DNA of 64,000 bases from G965240365 sp965240365 (GCA_965240365.1 OZ251218.1:1860001-1924000), one strand, 5' to 3'; counted from the stretch's first letter, positions 33,067 to 42,633 are shown. Numbers and translations are program-made. The notes: generated by a model from the letters alone, not told the origin.

Positions 33067-33660
33067 ATGGAAAAAAAACCCGTGGACACCACGCGCCGGC
33101 GCTTTTTGACCGCGGCCGCGACCGTGGTCGGCGGCGCCGGCGCGGCGGCGGCGGCCGTCCCGTTCATCGCCACCATGACGCCCAGCGCCAAAACGAAGGC
33201 GATCGGCGCCCCGGTCGAGATCGATATCAGCGGCCTCAAGCCCGGCGAACGGATCACCGAAAAATGGCAGGGCAAACCGGTCTGGGTGCTGCGGCGCACG
33301 GAGGAGATGCTGGCCGATATCAGCGCGCAAAACGCCGAACTCAGCGACCCGGAATCCGGCAAAAGCGCTCAGCCGGATTATGCCAAAAATGAATTCCGCG
33401 CGCGCAAGGCGGAATTTCTGGTCGTGCTCGGGATCTGCACCCATCTCGGCTGTTCGCCGACCTATATCCTCAAGGGCGCCGATAACAGCCCGGCGGCAGA
33501 CTGGAAGGGCGGTTTTTTCTGCCCCTGCCACGGTTCGCGGTTTGACCTCGCGGGCCGGGTATTCAAGGGCGTGCCGGCGCCCACCAATCTTGTGATCCCC
33601 CCCTATAAATTCCTCTCGCCCGACAAGTTGCTGGTGGGCGATGACAGCGGAGCAGCATAA
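33067..33660 (+). CDS. petA: ubiquinol-cytochrome c reductase Rieske iron-sulfur subunit
   Basis: A 197-residue protein. The N-terminal RRRFLTAAATVVGGAGAAAA is a Tat-type signal anchor; the two cluster-binding boxes are CTHLGCSP and CPCHGSRFD, giving two Cys and two His ligands for the 2Fe-2S centre. As part of the bc1 complex it passes electrons from ubiquinol to cytochrome c1 on the periplasmic side. AAAGGA upstream of ATG 33067 supports the start; the preceding 22 codons are dispensable. It begins the petABC operon. Confidence 0.97.
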   Translation: MEKKPVDTTRRRFLTAAATVVGGAGAAAAAVPFIATMTPSAKTKAIGAPVEIDISGLKPGERITEKWQGKPVWVLRRTEEMLADISAQNAELSDPESGKSAQPDYAKNEFRARKAEFLVVLGICTHLGCSPTYILKGADNSPAADWKGGFFCPCHGSRFDLAGRVFKGVPAPTNLVIPPYKFLSPDKLLVGDDSGAA

Positions 33661-34920
33661 ATGACACAGATAGCCAAACAGGTGGTGGGCGGGCTTTACG
33701 GTCTCAGGGACTGGGTTGACGCCCGCTTCCCGTTGATGAAAATCTGGAATGAACATCTGGCCAAATACTATGCCCCGAAGAACTTTAACTTCTGGTATTT
33801 CTTCGGCGCCTTGTCGCTCGTGGTGCTGGTGATGCAGATCGTGACCGGCATCTGGCTCACGATGAATTACAAGCCTTCGGCGGCGGAGGCGTTTGCCTCG
33901 GTCGAATACATCATGCGCGATGTCAGTTGGGGCTGGTTGATACGCTATATGCACTCGACCGGCGCCTCGGCCTTCTTTATCGTGATCTACCTGCACATGT
34001 TCCGCGCCCTGTTGTATGGCTCCTACAAGAAGCCGCGCGAATTGATGTGGCTGTCCGGCATGGGGATTTATCTGGCCCTGATGGGCGAGGCCTTCTTCGG
34101 CTATCTGCTGCCTTGGGGACAGATGTCTTACTGGGGCGCGCAGGTGATCATCTCGCTGTTCGGCGCCCTGCCGTTCATAGGCGACGAGCTCGCCTTGTGG
34201 ATCCGGGGCGACTTTGTCGTGTCGGATGTGACCTTGAACCGCTTTTTCTCATTGCATGTGATCGCCTTCCCGTTATTGATCTGCGCGCTGGTCGGCTTCC
34301 ATATCCTGGCCCTGCATGAAGTGGGTTCCAACAACCCGGACGGGGTCGAGATCAAAAAGGTCAAAGACGCCGACGGCGTGCCGCTGGACGGCATCCCGTT
34401 TCATCCCTATTACACGGTCAAGGATCTGTTTGGTCTGGCCGTCTTTTTGATCTTCTTCTTCGGCGTGGTGTTCTTTGCGCCCGAGATGAAGGCGCCGGGC
34501 ACCCAGGGCCTGTTCCTTGAAAGCGCAAACTTCGTCCCGGCCGATCCGCTTAAAACACCGGAGCATATTGCCCCGGTCTGGTATTTCACGCCGTTTTACG
34601 CGATCCTGCGCGCCGTCCCGAGCCAGTTGGGCGGCGTGCTGGCGATGGCGCTCGCGGTCAGCATCTTCCTGTTGCTGCCCTGGCTGGATCGAAGCCCGGT
34701 CAAATCCTCCCGCTATCGCGGCCGCAACTACCGTATCGCGCTGACCGCCTTCACCATCAGCTTCCTGGCCCTGGCCTGGCTGGGTTTGCAGATCGTGACC
34801 CCGCTCTATACCTGGCTGGCGCGTTTTTTCACGGTGATCTATTTTCTGTTCTTTTTCCTGATGCCTTTTTATACCGCCCGGGATAACGACAGGCCGGTGC
34901 CGGACAGGGTCACGGGTTAA
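33661..34920 (+). CDS. petB: cytochrome b subunit of the bc1 complex
   Basis: A 419-residue integral membrane protein carrying two b hemes and both quinone sites. Visible are IRYMHSTGASAFFIVIYLHM and FSLHVIAFPLLICALVGFHI with the heme-ligating histidines, GYLLPWGQMSYWGAQVI, and the Qo-site PEWY-equivalent region APVWYFTPFYAILR (here PVWY). Four helices of the N-terminal half and four of the C-terminal half are present, so it is the full-length, fused form. It starts directly after the petA stop (TAAATG) and ends overlapping petC. Confidence 0.97.
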   Translation: MTQIAKQVVGGLYGLRDWVDARFPLMKIWNEHLAKYYAPKNFNFWYFFGALSLVVLVMQIVTGIWLTMNYKPSAAEAFASVEYIMRDVSWGWLIRYMHSTGASAFFIVIYLHMFRALLYGSYKKPRELMWLSGMGIYLALMGEAFFGYLLPWGQMSYWGAQVIISLFGALPFIGDELALWIRGDFVVSDVTLNRFFSLHVIAFPLLICALVGFHILALHEVGSNNPDGVEIKKVKDADGVPLDGIPFHPYYTVKDLFGLAVFLIFFFGVVFFAPEMKAPGTQGLFLESANFVPADPLKTPEHIAPVWYFTPFYAILRAVPSQLGGVLAMALAVSIFLLLPWLDRSPVKSSRYRGRNYRIALTAFTISFLALAWLGLQIVTPLYTWLARFFTVIYFLFFFLMPFYTARDNDRPVPDRVTG

Positions 34921-35657
34921 TGCGGAAAGATTATCTACTGCTGTTGTGTCTGGCCGCGTTCTCCGTCAATGCCCTAGCCGCGGGCGACGCGCAATTACTG
35001 CGCATGGATGTTGATCTGTCCAATGAAAGCGCCCTGCAACGCGGGGCAAAGACCTTCGTCAACTATTGCCTGAGTTGCCATTCGGCGGTTTTCATGCGCT
35101 ATAACCGCATGGGCGAAGACCTGAATATCCCGGATGAGATATTAAAATCCAACTTCATGTTCGGCACTGACAAGGTCGGCGATACCATGAATATCGCCAT
35201 GAGCAAAAAAGACGCGCTGAACTACTTTGGCGTGGTTCCGCCGGACCTGTCGGTGGTCGCCCGCGCGCGCGGCGCGGACTGGTTATACACTTACTTCAAG
35301 ACCTTTTATATTGACGAATCGCGCCCGTTCGGCGTGAACAATCTGGCCTTCAGGGATGTGGGTATGCCGCATGTGCTCTGGAAGCTGCAGGGCATGCAGC
35401 GCCTGACGCGCCACGATAACGAAGACGGCGAAGCCGCGGCGCCCGCCTATCAGGACCTGGAACCGGTCACCCCCGGCAGCCAGACCGAGCAGGAATATGA
35501 CCAGACAATCCGGGATCTCGTCAATTTCATGGTCTATATGGGCGAACCCATCCGTCTGAAACGCGCGCGGATCGGCGTCTGGGTCATGCTCTATCTGTTT
35601 GTCTTCCTGGCCGTGGCCTATCTCTTGAAAAGGGAATACTGGCGGGACATTCACTGA
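34920..35657 (+). CDS. petC: cytochrome c1 subunit of the bc1 complex
   Basis: A 245-residue protein with a signal peptide (YLLLLCLAAFSVNALAAGDA), the heme c motif FVNYCLSCHSAVFMRY, and a C-terminal membrane anchor IGVWVMLYLFVFLAVAYLLK. It accepts electrons from the Rieske protein and delivers them to soluble or membrane cytochrome c. The ATG overlaps the last base of the petB stop (TAATG), indicating translational coupling. Confidence 0.96.
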   Translation: MRKDYLLLLCLAAFSVNALAAGDAQLLRMDVDLSNESALQRGAKTFVNYCLSCHSAVFMRYNRMGEDLNIPDEILKSNFMFGTDKVGDTMNIAMSKKDALNYFGVVPPDLSVVARARGADWLYTYFKTFYIDESRPFGVNNLAFRDVGMPHVLWKLQGMQRLTRHDNEDGEAAAPAYQDLEPVTPGSQTEQEYDQTIRDLVNFMVYMGEPIRLKRARIGVWVMLYLFVFLAVAYLLKREYWRDIH

Positions 35658-35732
35658 GGCGCGGAACCCCGCCTGCCCGGCGCCCCGCCCGGCCGCGCTC
35701 ACATTCGAGGCCCAATCCGGCCGCAACTGGTG

Positions 35733-35738
35733 TATAAT
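35733..35738 (+). promoter_or_regulatory. candidate -10 element of sspA
   Basis: TATAAT occurs 35 bases upstream of the sspA start, preceded by TGG/TG as in extended -10 promoters. No good -35 hexamer is visible at the proper distance. Confidence 0.4.
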
Positions 35739-35772
35739 TCCGCTTCTTTTTTGAAATTCCGGTGGGAAAATT

Positions 35773-36399
35773 ATGGCAAGTGTCGTCAATCAACGTTCAG
35801 TAATGATTTTGTATTCAGACAGCAATGACCCGATCAGTCATGCTGTCCGCATCGTTCTGGCCGAGAAAGACGTTAGCGTCGAGATCAATTATATTGACGA
35901 TGATAACCGCCCCGAAGAATTGAACGACTTGAATCCGTATAATTCCGTGCTGACCATGCTGGATCGCGATCTGGTCCTGTATGACGCGCAGATCATCATG
36001 GAATATCTGGATGAGCGCTTCCCGCATCCGCCGCTGATGGCGGTTGACCCGGTCAATCGCGCCAGAAACCGTCAGTTGCGCTATCGTGTCATGCGCGATC
36101 TGTATGCCGTGGTGGATGAACTGGACAGTGACAATGAGATCGCGGCCGCCAATGCCAGGAAAGTGCTGCGCGATAATCTGACGGCCATTGCGCCGACATT
36201 CAGCCAGATGCCCTATTTTATGTCCGAGGAGTATTCACTGGTGGATTGTTGCATGGCCCCGCTGCTGTGGCGGCTGGAGCAATACGGGATGAAGATGCCG
36301 GCCTCGGCCGGGCCCCTGCAAAAATACGCCGAGAGGCTGTTTGACCGGGCTGGATTCAAGAGCAGTTTGTCGCCGGTCGAGGAAGACTACAACGCCTGA
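35773..36399 (+). CDS. sspA: stringent starvation protein A (SspA, glutathione-transferase fold)
   Basis: A 208-residue protein of GST fold. The N-terminal thioredoxin-like domain contains MILYSDSNDPISHAVRIVLA and the following beta strand NYIDDDNRPEELNDLNP; the alpha-helical domain follows from about 95. SspA binds RNA polymerase and helps transcription of phage and stress genes in enterobacteria; it has no GST activity. The gene is followed by sspB after 34 bases, as in E. coli, and by its side lies petABC, an arrangement common in beta- and gammaproteobacteria. Confidence 0.95.
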   Translation: MASVVNQRSVMILYSDSNDPISHAVRIVLAEKDVSVEINYIDDDNRPEELNDLNPYNSVLTMLDRDLVLYDAQIIMEYLDERFPHPPLMAVDPVNRARNRQLRYRVMRDLYAVVDELDSDNEIAAANARKVLRDNLTAIAPTFSQMPYFMSEEYSLVDCCMAPLLWRLEQYGMKMPASAGPLQKYAERLFDRAGFKSSLSPVEEDYNA

Positions 36400-36433
36400 A
36401 GGCGATTGCGCGCCCAATCAGAGACCCCGGAAC

Positions 36434-36823
36434 ATGAACTCAAACCGCCCCTATCTGCTGCGGGCGCTGTACGACTGGATCTGCGATAACCGCTTGACGC
36501 CCTGTCTGCTGGTGGACACCCGCGGCGATGACTTGAGCGTGCCGCGGGACTTTGTCGAAGATAACCGGATTGTGCTGAACATCTCGCCCGCCGCCGTGCG
36601 GGAACTGGAACTCGGTAACGACCGTGTCCGCTTCAAAGGCCGCTTTGCCGGCCGGAGCATCGGCGTTTATTTCCCCGTGGCGGCCGTGCTTGCCATCTAT
36701 GCCAGAGAAAACGGCCGCGGCATGATCTTCCCGGAAGAAGAACAGGCCGCGGCAACGGACGACAAATCCGTCAAGCCTGCGGCCAAACAGAAAGATCGAT
36801 CACATTTAAGCGTGATTAAATAG
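36434..36823 (+). CDS. sspB: ClpXP adaptor (specificity-enhancing factor) SspB
   Basis: A 129-residue protein. PYLLRALYDWICDNRLTPCL and IVLNISPAAVRELELGNDRV form the SsrA-tag-binding domain. A flexible acidic linker follows (EEEQAAATDDKSVKPAAKQK), and the C-terminus SHLSVIK fits the short ClpX-docking motif. It tethers SsrA-tagged proteins to ClpXP. ATG 36434 is chosen since the conserved domain begins there; it follows the sspA stop closely and both are probably cotranscribed. Confidence 0.95.
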   Translation: MNSNRPYLLRALYDWICDNRLTPCLLVDTRGDDLSVPRDFVEDNRIVLNISPAAVRELELGNDRVRFKGRFAGRSIGVYFPVAAVLAIYARENGRGMIFPEEEQAAATDDKSVKPAAKQKDRSHLSVIK

Positions 36824-36844
36824 CGCCTGCCCGGAAAGTTTCCG

Positions 36845-38074
36845 TCAGCCGAATTTGCGCATAGCCAAGCCACGCGAGCGCAATAGCAGGAGCAGCACTA
36901 TTACGGTGTTCAGCGCGTTCCATCCTATCCCGCTCAGAAACGCCACCTTATACGACCCGGTCATATCAAAGATCACGCCGGAACTCCAGCCTCCGGCCGA
37001 CATGCCGAACAAAGAGACCATGATCACCGTGCCGACGCGCGTTGCCGCTTCGCTCGCGGGCATCGTTTCACGCACGATGATGGCATAGCTCGACACGATT
37101 CCCCCGTGAAACAGGCCGAACAGGGCGGAGACCACATAGAGCGACATCAGGCCGTCGAAAGACAGATACATTGCGAGCGCCAGGGCTTGCGCCACCGAGC
37201 CGATCAACAGGGTCGCAAGCCCGCCGATCCGATCGGCGATTAAGCCAAAACCGATCCGGCTAAGGGCGGCGAAGGCCAGCATCAGCGACAGCATGCCCGC
37301 CCCGCGCGCGAGGCTGTAACCGAGATCGATACAATAGGCGACGAGATGCACATGCGGTATCGCCATGGCCATACAGCAACAAAAGCTCGCGAGCGAGAGG
37401 ATCGCCGTCAGAACATTGGGGCTGAGATGGATAGCGACACTCGGGCGCCCCTCGGCGTCGGGCAGGCGCTGCTTCATCCCGCCGATGTGCGATCGGAGCA
37501 TAAGCGCCAGCGGCGTCATTATGGCCCCGCAAACAATGCCGAGGGCAAGGTGCGTTATCTGCCAGCCATACAGGGTTAGGCCCCGGTCGATAAGCGGAGG
37601 CCAGAGGGCGCCGGAGAGATAGAATCCGCTGCCGGCGATCCCCACCGCGATACCGCGCCGCCGCGTGAACCAGCGCGACGCTTCCGCCATCAACGGCACG
37701 TAGGTCGCCGATGCGCCAAAGCCAATGAAGAAATGCGCCAGGTTAAACTGCCAAAGCGCCTGCGCCACACCGGCGCCGAGATAACCGAACAACAGCGACA
37801 AAATGCCTGCCGCCAGCGCGGGGATGATGCCCGCGCGGTCCGTCAAACGGCCGGTAATGACGCCGCCGAAGGCGAAGCCGATCATCGCCAGGGTGTATGC
37901 CAGCGATGCCGCGCCGCGCGTGCCACCGAATTCGGCCTGCGCCTTGGGCAACACGATCACGGCCGACCATGCGCCCACCGTGCCGACCGTGGCTATGGCA
38001 AGGGCGATCAGCAAACGCCGCCACGCCGCGGGTGAGTCGGGCACAAACGCGGCTTGGGATTGAACATCGCTCAT
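36845..38074 (-). CDS. major facilitator superfamily transporter
   Basis: A 409-residue protein with twelve hydrophobic helices, the 2-3 loop GRLTDRAGIIPAL and a corresponding second-half loop GLIADRIGGLATLL. It is of the monocarboxylate/oxalate-formate-antiporter-like kind. Its substrate is not evident. It is convergent with sspB (22 bases between stops) and without operon partner on its own strand; 494 bases of repeat-rich sequence follow upstream of its start. Confidence 0.85.
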   Translation of the reverse strand: MSDVQSQAAFVPDSPAAWRRLLIALAIATVGTVGAWSAVIVLPKAQAEFGGTRGAASLAYTLAMIGFAFGGVITGRLTDRAGIIPALAAGILSLLFGYLGAGVAQALWQFNLAHFFIGFGASATYVPLMAEASRWFTRRRGIAVGIAGSGFYLSGALWPPLIDRGLTLYGWQITHLALGIVCGAIMTPLALMLRSHIGGMKQRLPDAEGRPSVAIHLSPNVLTAILSLASFCCCMAMAIPHVHLVAYCIDLGYSLARGAGMLSLMLAFAALSRIGFGLIADRIGGLATLLIGSVAQALALAMYLSFDGLMSLYVVSALFGLFHGGIVSSYAIIVRETMPASEAATRVGTVIMVSLFGMSAGGWSSGVIFDMTGSYKVAFLSGIGWNALNTVIVLLLLLRSRGLAMRKFG

Positions 38075-38568
38075 CTGAGCAGCTTAGCAGAGATTTGATC
38101 GGGCAGGAAAGCCGCGGGGGTTATTTCCGCGATATTGCGAATTGGCCTGTCAGTCGGCAAGTCAAGGTTTACCGGCCATCGCCCGGTGGCGATTTCCCAG
38201 GGCCAGCCAAATTCGGGCAGGGAAAGCTGTCATTCCCGCTTATGCGGGAATGTATAGTGAAAACTGGATTCCAGCTTTCGCTGGAATGACGGAGGGGGGA
38301 GAATGACGTTCAAGGTTGCCGGGCTGTGTCTATCCTTTTATTGTCATTTCAGTTAGCAGGCTGGCCGGAATATATCTATTAACCCTGTCGTCATTTATGG
38401 ACAGGAAGTCCTGTATGCGGCGAGAGGGCAGGACGCCCGTAGCCGCCCGGCGAAAGCCGGAATCCAGTGGGGGTAACTATACATTCTGGCCTGCCTTTGG
38501 CAGGCCAGAATGACAACTCAGATGTGTGATTCAGGCGAAGCTGTTTAACGCCCCGTTCCCTCAAAAAA
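38075..38568. repeat. intergenic repeat mosaic
   Basis: REP-type units lie at 38230-38292 (ATTCCCGCTTATGCGGGAAT and GGATTCCAGCTTTCGCTGGA). The block 38388-38427 (GTCATTTATGGACAGGAAGT...) is an inverted match to 21441-21480, and 38428-38460 (GACGCCCGTAGCCGCCCGGC) to the region around 21300. CCTGCCTTTGGCAGGCCAGA at about 38491-38510 is another short palindrome. No gene is seen. Confidence 0.75.
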
Positions 38569-40137
38569 TCATATCATCTTTTCAGACATCAAGCCGGCAA
38601 TATGATCGGCCTGCCGAATGGCAAGGGCGACAATGGTCAGGGTTGGATTTTCAGCCGCGCCGGTCGTGAACTGGCTGCCGTCGGATATGAATAAATTGGA
38701 CACATCGTGGGTCTGGCCATAGGCATTGCAGACGCCGTCTTTTTTATCCGCGCTCATGCGGCAGGTACCGAGGTTATGGGTGGAAGGGTAGGGAGGCACG
38801 AAGTAATTTTCCCTGGCGCCGGCCGCATCGTACACGGCCTGGCCCTGCCGAAAGGCATGATTGCGCATGGCGATGTCGTTAGCATGATCATCGAAATGCA
38901 CATTAGGCGTCGGCAGACCGTATTGATCTTTATTTTCAGGATGCAGGGAAACGCGGTTGGATTCCTGGGGCAGATCTTCGCCCACCAGCCACATGCCCGC
39001 CAGATGGCTGTATTCCTCCATCTTGTCGGTAAAACCTCGGCCCCAGGCGCCCGGATCCAAAAATGCCGCCATAAACGGGATACCGAGCGCCAGGGTTTCC
39101 ATTTCATAACCGCCGACAAAGCCCCGCCTCGGGTCATTGACAGATTCGTCCGTTATGATCCCGGCCATAGTGGTGCCGCGCCACATAAACACGGGTTTTT
39201 CAAACGCCGCATAGACCGAACCCGTCATGTGACGCATGTAGTTTTTGCCGACCTGTCCCGATGAATTCGCCAGGCCGTCCGGGCTCAGGCTGTTTTCCGA
39301 GTTCAGCAGCAGGCGCGGGGTTTCAATGGAATTACCGGCCACGCAGACGGCGCGCGCCTTTTGCATATACTGCGCGCCATCCGCGCCGGCATAAACCACG
39401 CCGATAACTCTCCCGGATTTGTCCTGCTCTATTTTAAGCGCCTGGGATTCCGGGCGCAGATCCAGTTTGCCGGTGGCCTCTGCCGCGGGAATTTCCGCGA
39501 CCAGGGTGGACCACTTGGCGCCGGACTTACAGCCCTGAAAACAAAAGCCCAGTTGCATACAGGAGGCGCGGCCAGCGCGGGGGCGGCTGTTGATCGCCAT
39601 CCGGCCCGTGTGGCAATGCTTGTAACCCAGTTTTTTAGCCCCCGCGTACATGACCTTAAAGTTATTATTGCCCGGCAAACCCGGAATGCCATTGGTGCGG
39701 GTCACGCCCATTTTATATTCGGCCCTGGCATAGTAGGGCGCCAGATCCTCCAGCGTGATCGGCCAATCCAGCAAATTGGCGCCTGCTATTTCGCCATATT
39801 CCGATTTGACCCTGAATTCATGTTCCTGAAAGCGCAGGCTGGCGCCGGCCCAGTGCGTCGTTGAACCGCCCACCGTCTTGCAAATCCAGGCGGGCAAGCC
39901 GCTAAAGTCCTTGCTGATACGCCAGCCGCCCGAGGCGCTGCGCGAATCAAGCCAGCTAAGCTGCCCAAACGCGGCCCATTCATTATTGACAAAACTTGCA
40001 TTGCTTTCCCGTTTCCCGGCTTCGAGCAAAACAACGCCGATGCCTTTTTGGCACAATTCGTTTGCCAGCGTGCCGCCGCCCGCGCCGGAACCCACGATAA
40101 CCACCACACTGTCGTCTTTTAAATCATAGTTAGCCAT
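38569..40137 (-). CDS. GMC-family FAD-dependent oxidoreductase (membrane-associated alcohol/sugar dehydrogenase type)
   Basis: A 522-residue flavoprotein. The FAD-binding site is VVIVGSGAGGGTLANEL (residues 12-28), the middle signature is GSTTHWAGASLRFQ, and the C-terminal block THNLGTCRMSADKKDGVCN with TGAAENPTLTIVALAIR carries the catalytic His/Asn region. The upstream partner (40150-40713) resembles the small Tat-exported subunit of gluconate/sorbitol dehydrogenases, so this large subunit is likely carried to the periplasm with it. A cytochrome c subunit is not next to them. Substrate unknown. Confidence 0.92.
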   Translation of the reverse strand: MANYDLKDDSVVVIVGSGAGGGTLANELCQKGIGVVLLEAGKRESNASFVNNEWAAFGQLSWLDSRSASGGWRISKDFSGLPAWICKTVGGSTTHWAGASLRFQEHEFRVKSEYGEIAGANLLDWPITLEDLAPYYARAEYKMGVTRTNGIPGLPGNNNFKVMYAGAKKLGYKHCHTGRMAINSRPRAGRASCMQLGFCFQGCKSGAKWSTLVAEIPAAEATGKLDLRPESQALKIEQDKSGRVIGVVYAGADGAQYMQKARAVCVAGNSIETPRLLLNSENSLSPDGLANSSGQVGKNYMRHMTGSVYAAFEKPVFMWRGTTMAGIITDESVNDPRRGFVGGYEMETLALGIPFMAAFLDPGAWGRGFTDKMEEYSHLAGMWLVGEDLPQESNRVSLHPENKDQYGLPTPNVHFDDHANDIAMRNHAFRQGQAVYDAAGARENYFVPPYPSTHNLGTCRMSADKKDGVCNAYGQTHDVSNLFISDGSQFTTGAAENPTLTIVALAIRQADHIAGLMSEKMI

Positions 40138-40149
40138 GTCGGTTTCTCC

Positions 40150-40713
40150 TTATGCGCCAAACACGGCTGGGCTGGCCGCTACAGGTGGGTCGGGCAACCA
40201 GTTCAGGTCGTTAAAGCCGCGGGCCAGATAGCCGCCTTTATTCCAGGCGTCGCCCTCATAGCCGAAATAGGCCCAGGCCATGTCATTGTTGTATAGGGAA
40301 ACCACCGCCGTGCCGCGGATCTTTTCGAAGAAATCATTGCCGGCCATCTTTTCGATGACGGCAAATTGCGCTGGCGGGGCCAGCGCCAGCCAGTCGCCGC
40401 CGGCCGCCTCGTTGAGCGCCCGAACGCCGTCCTTGAGTAATCCGGCCACGGCCTTATCCGCGCCGGCGTCATTATCAAGCTGTTTGACCACCAGGGCATA
40501 GACGGCGTCATCCAGATTATCGTGCGGGAAAATATGACGGGTGGCCTTTAGCAGCGCCCGCCCGGTGACCGAATCCAGCGCCGTAAGCGGCAGCGCCCAA
40601 CTCCGGCCCGGGGCCAGCAGGGCCAATGCGCCTGAATTCAGCGCCAGTGTACCGACCAGCATGTTTCTGCCCGTATGCAGAAAACCGCGTCGAGTCAGTT
40701 TTGAATCTAACAT
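40150..40713 (-). CDS. Tat-signal small subunit, gluconate 2-dehydrogenase subunit 3-like
   Basis: A 187-residue protein with a twin-arginine signal (LTRRGFLHTGRNMLVGTLAL) and no other domain I can name with certainty. It precedes the GMC large subunit by 12 bases on the same strand. In known enzymes of this type the small subunit provides the export signal for the heterodimer, which is the likely role here. RALLKATRHIFPHDNLDDAV is the family-like segment. Confidence 0.85.
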   Translation of the reverse strand: MLDSKLTRRGFLHTGRNMLVGTLALNSGALALLAPGRSWALPLTALDSVTGRALLKATRHIFPHDNLDDAVYALVVKQLDNDAGADKAVAGLLKDGVRALNEAAGGDWLALAPPAQFAVIEKMAGNDFFEKIRGTAVVSLYNNDMAWAYFGYEGDAWNKGGYLARGFNDLNWLPDPPVAASPAVFGA

Positions 40714-40791
40714 CTTTACACCCTCCAGTGATGAACCGGCCCTTAATGGTTTTATAGTTAGGCCGGTATGGTTTTAGTGATGTGCTTCTGC

Positions 40792-41187
40792 TTATGTGTA
40801 AGCTCCGTGCCGTTGCAATACCTCAATCTGGTATCCGTCCGGATCGTTAATGAAGAAAAATGTGGCGAGTAATTCGCCGCCCGGGCTGAATGCCACAATA
40901 TCGCGCGGCGCGTAGCCAAGCGCCTTGATCCTGGCGTGCTCGGCCTCAAGGTCGTCCACGCAAACCGCGATATGGCCATAGCCATCGCCGTGCGTATAAG
41001 GCTCTTCCCTGCCCTTGTTGAGGGTCAACTCCAGTTCAAAATCGTTTTCGTCATTGCCCAGATAGATCAGCGCAAAATCATCGAAGTCCAGATAGCGCTT
41101 CTCATTCAAATTAAAGGCCTGCCGATAAAATTCCATCGACCGCTCGACATCCTGCACCCGAATCATACTGTGAATCATTTTTGCCAT
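40792..41187 (-). CDS. gloA: glyoxalase I-like VOC protein
   Basis: A 131-residue protein in glyoxalase I layout: MIHSMIRVQDVERSMEFYRQ (His ligand), FELELTLNKGREEPYTHGDG (Glu ligand, glutathione-binding-type region), YGHIAVCVDDLEAEHARIKA (His) and FINDPDGYQIEVLQ (Glu). All four metal ligands are present, which favours real lactoylglutathione lyase activity on methylglyoxal-glutathione. ATG 41187 is preferred, with GGAG eight bases upstream. Confidence 0.88.
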   Translation of the reverse strand: MAKMIHSMIRVQDVERSMEFYRQAFNLNEKRYLDFDDFALIYLGNDENDFELELTLNKGREEPYTHGDGYGHIAVCVDDLEAEHARIKALGYAPRDIVAFSPGGELLATFFFINDPDGYQIEVLQRHGAYT

Positions 41188-41333
41188 TGCCAACTCCTGC
41201 AGCTATGCTGAAACTTTACTGTTTTAACCGAAGCGACCATAACAAGACTTGACAAGGGGCGGGTAGCAAGATATTACTACTTGCAGGATTTTTTCAGGTT
41301 TGACGATAAAATAATGGCTACGGGGGTGGTTTT

Positions 41334-41600
41334 ATGTGTCAAATTTATTCAGGAACACCGCCTGATCGTTACGACAGCAATTGCCGCTCGATACGTATTC
41401 AGGGCTGCGTGACCAGCATTCGCCTGGAAAACGAGTTCTGGGATGTGCTTGAGCAAATGGCGCGGGATGAAGATCAGAACGTGCCTCAATTTATAAATGT
41501 CCTCTACAGTGAAATCCTGAACACCCATAAAAAGGTCAGTAATTTCACTTCTTTCCTGCGCGTGGCCTGCGCTCTGTATTTACACCGCAAGGATAAATAG
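41334..41600 (+). CDS. ribbon-helix-helix domain protein
   Basis: An 88-residue protein. The strand SIRIQGCVTSIRLENEFWDV followed by helices (EQMARDEDQNVPQFINVLYS) has the layout of the COG4321-type ribbon-helix-helix proteins, proposed DNA-binding regulators. It stands alone on the plus strand behind the divergent glyoxalase gene. The 41601-41983 gap contains a half REP unit (41690-41712) and a terminator of the facing gene, nothing more. Confidence 0.75.
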   Translation: MCQIYSGTPPDRYDSNCRSIRIQGCVTSIRLENEFWDVLEQMARDEDQNVPQFINVLYSEILNTHKKVSNFTSFLRVACALYLHRKDK

Positions 41601-41779
41601 CGTTGGCCTGGGGTCTCGGGTGCTTTAGGGTGAGAATGATATTCTTTTCATGCTTACTCTGCCGTTATTTCTGCCTGCCTGCGATTCGTCATTCCGGCTT
41701 TCACTGGAATGACGACAGGGGTGGTGGACACATGCCGGCAAGGATTATGTCCGCGATTCCCGTTCCTGCCTTGTTCCAT

Positions 41780-41803
41780 AAAAAAAGGGGCTGAAAGCCC
41801 CTT
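41780..41803 (-). terminator. intrinsic terminator of the 41984-42508 gene
   Basis: On the minus strand a stem AAGGGGCT / AGCCCCTT with loop TTC is followed by eight T residues (A run at 41780-41786 on the plus strand). It is a textbook rho-independent terminator about 180 bases after the stop of the periplasmic gene; nothing else on that strand precedes it. Confidence 0.85.
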
Positions 41804-41983
41804 TGCGCCGAAATACTGGTTGAAGTTATAACCATAGAGCCGCCTGCATAGAAGCCAGCCTCTTCGGTTTGAAGATTAAGCGGAGTAAAGAGGACGCAGA
41901 TTAGCAGGAGCGGAGAGCGCAAACCGGGTCGTTATAGGCTCTCGCTACCCGCATGATTGCATCGATCTACGTATAATTCAGTC

Positions 41984-42508
41984 TTATGGCTGATACGGAA
42001 ATGCAGAGTGATGAACCGTGATCAGGAGTTTTCCATTGGCGCCCCGCACGTAGCCAAAGGTGTATTCCACTTTTGCCTCCTTGCCGGTGTTCGCGTCCGT
42101 AAAAAAATAATTGCCCATCGCAGTGGCCGAATCTTTGTCGATGATGATGCCGGCGTTTTCGAATCTAACGGCGCTCCACGGTTGAAGCGCGAATCCTTTA
42201 TCTTCGCTCACAACACCTTTTACAAAGTATGATACGGCGTCTTTTTTGGTGAGGCGAAATTGCTGAGCGGCTGCCTTGGTTGGTTTGAAGAGGACAGTTC
42301 CCTCGTCATAGCCGTAAAGAGTATCAACGTGATTGAAAGCAATTCTTTTATAGTCGCCTTTTTTGGAATAGGCCTTTCCAATCTCGACAATCCCGTCGCC
42401 CCAGACTTTTTGGGCCTCCTGTATCTCAGCTTTCGTAATTTTATCTGCCAACGCCGGCACACTCCACAACATAAGAAACGCCAAACCTGTTTTTAATACA
42501 ACTCTCAT
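41984..42508 (-). CDS. periplasmic NTF2/SnoaL-like protein
   Basis: A 174-residue protein with a signal peptide (VVLKTGLAFLMLWSVPALAD). The mature part (WGDGIVEIGKAYSKKGDYKR, FENAGIIIDKDSATAMGNYF, LLITVHHSAFPY) fits a cone-like NTF2/SnoaL fold, as found in small secreted proteins often mislabelled phosphoribosyl-AMP cyclohydrolase. No enzymatic role can be deduced. ATG 42508 has AAAGGTG seven bases upstream. Confidence 0.75.
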   Translation of the reverse strand: MRVVLKTGLAFLMLWSVPALADKITKAEIQEAQKVWGDGIVEIGKAYSKKGDYKRIAFNHVDTLYGYDEGTVLFKPTKAAAQQFRLTKKDAVSYFVKGVVSEDKGFALQPWSAVRFENAGIIIDKDSATAMGNYFFTDANTGKEAKVEYTFGYVRGANGKLLITVHHSAFPYQP

Positions 42509-42633
42509 CACAGTCACCTTTAGTTGTTAAAAAACCGGATTCTAGCGGATTTTTTTGCGCTTAGTCAAATTTTTTTGAATGTTTATAGTTGTTATTCCGG
42601 CCTGCCGCAAGCAGGCCGCAATGACGAAAAAGC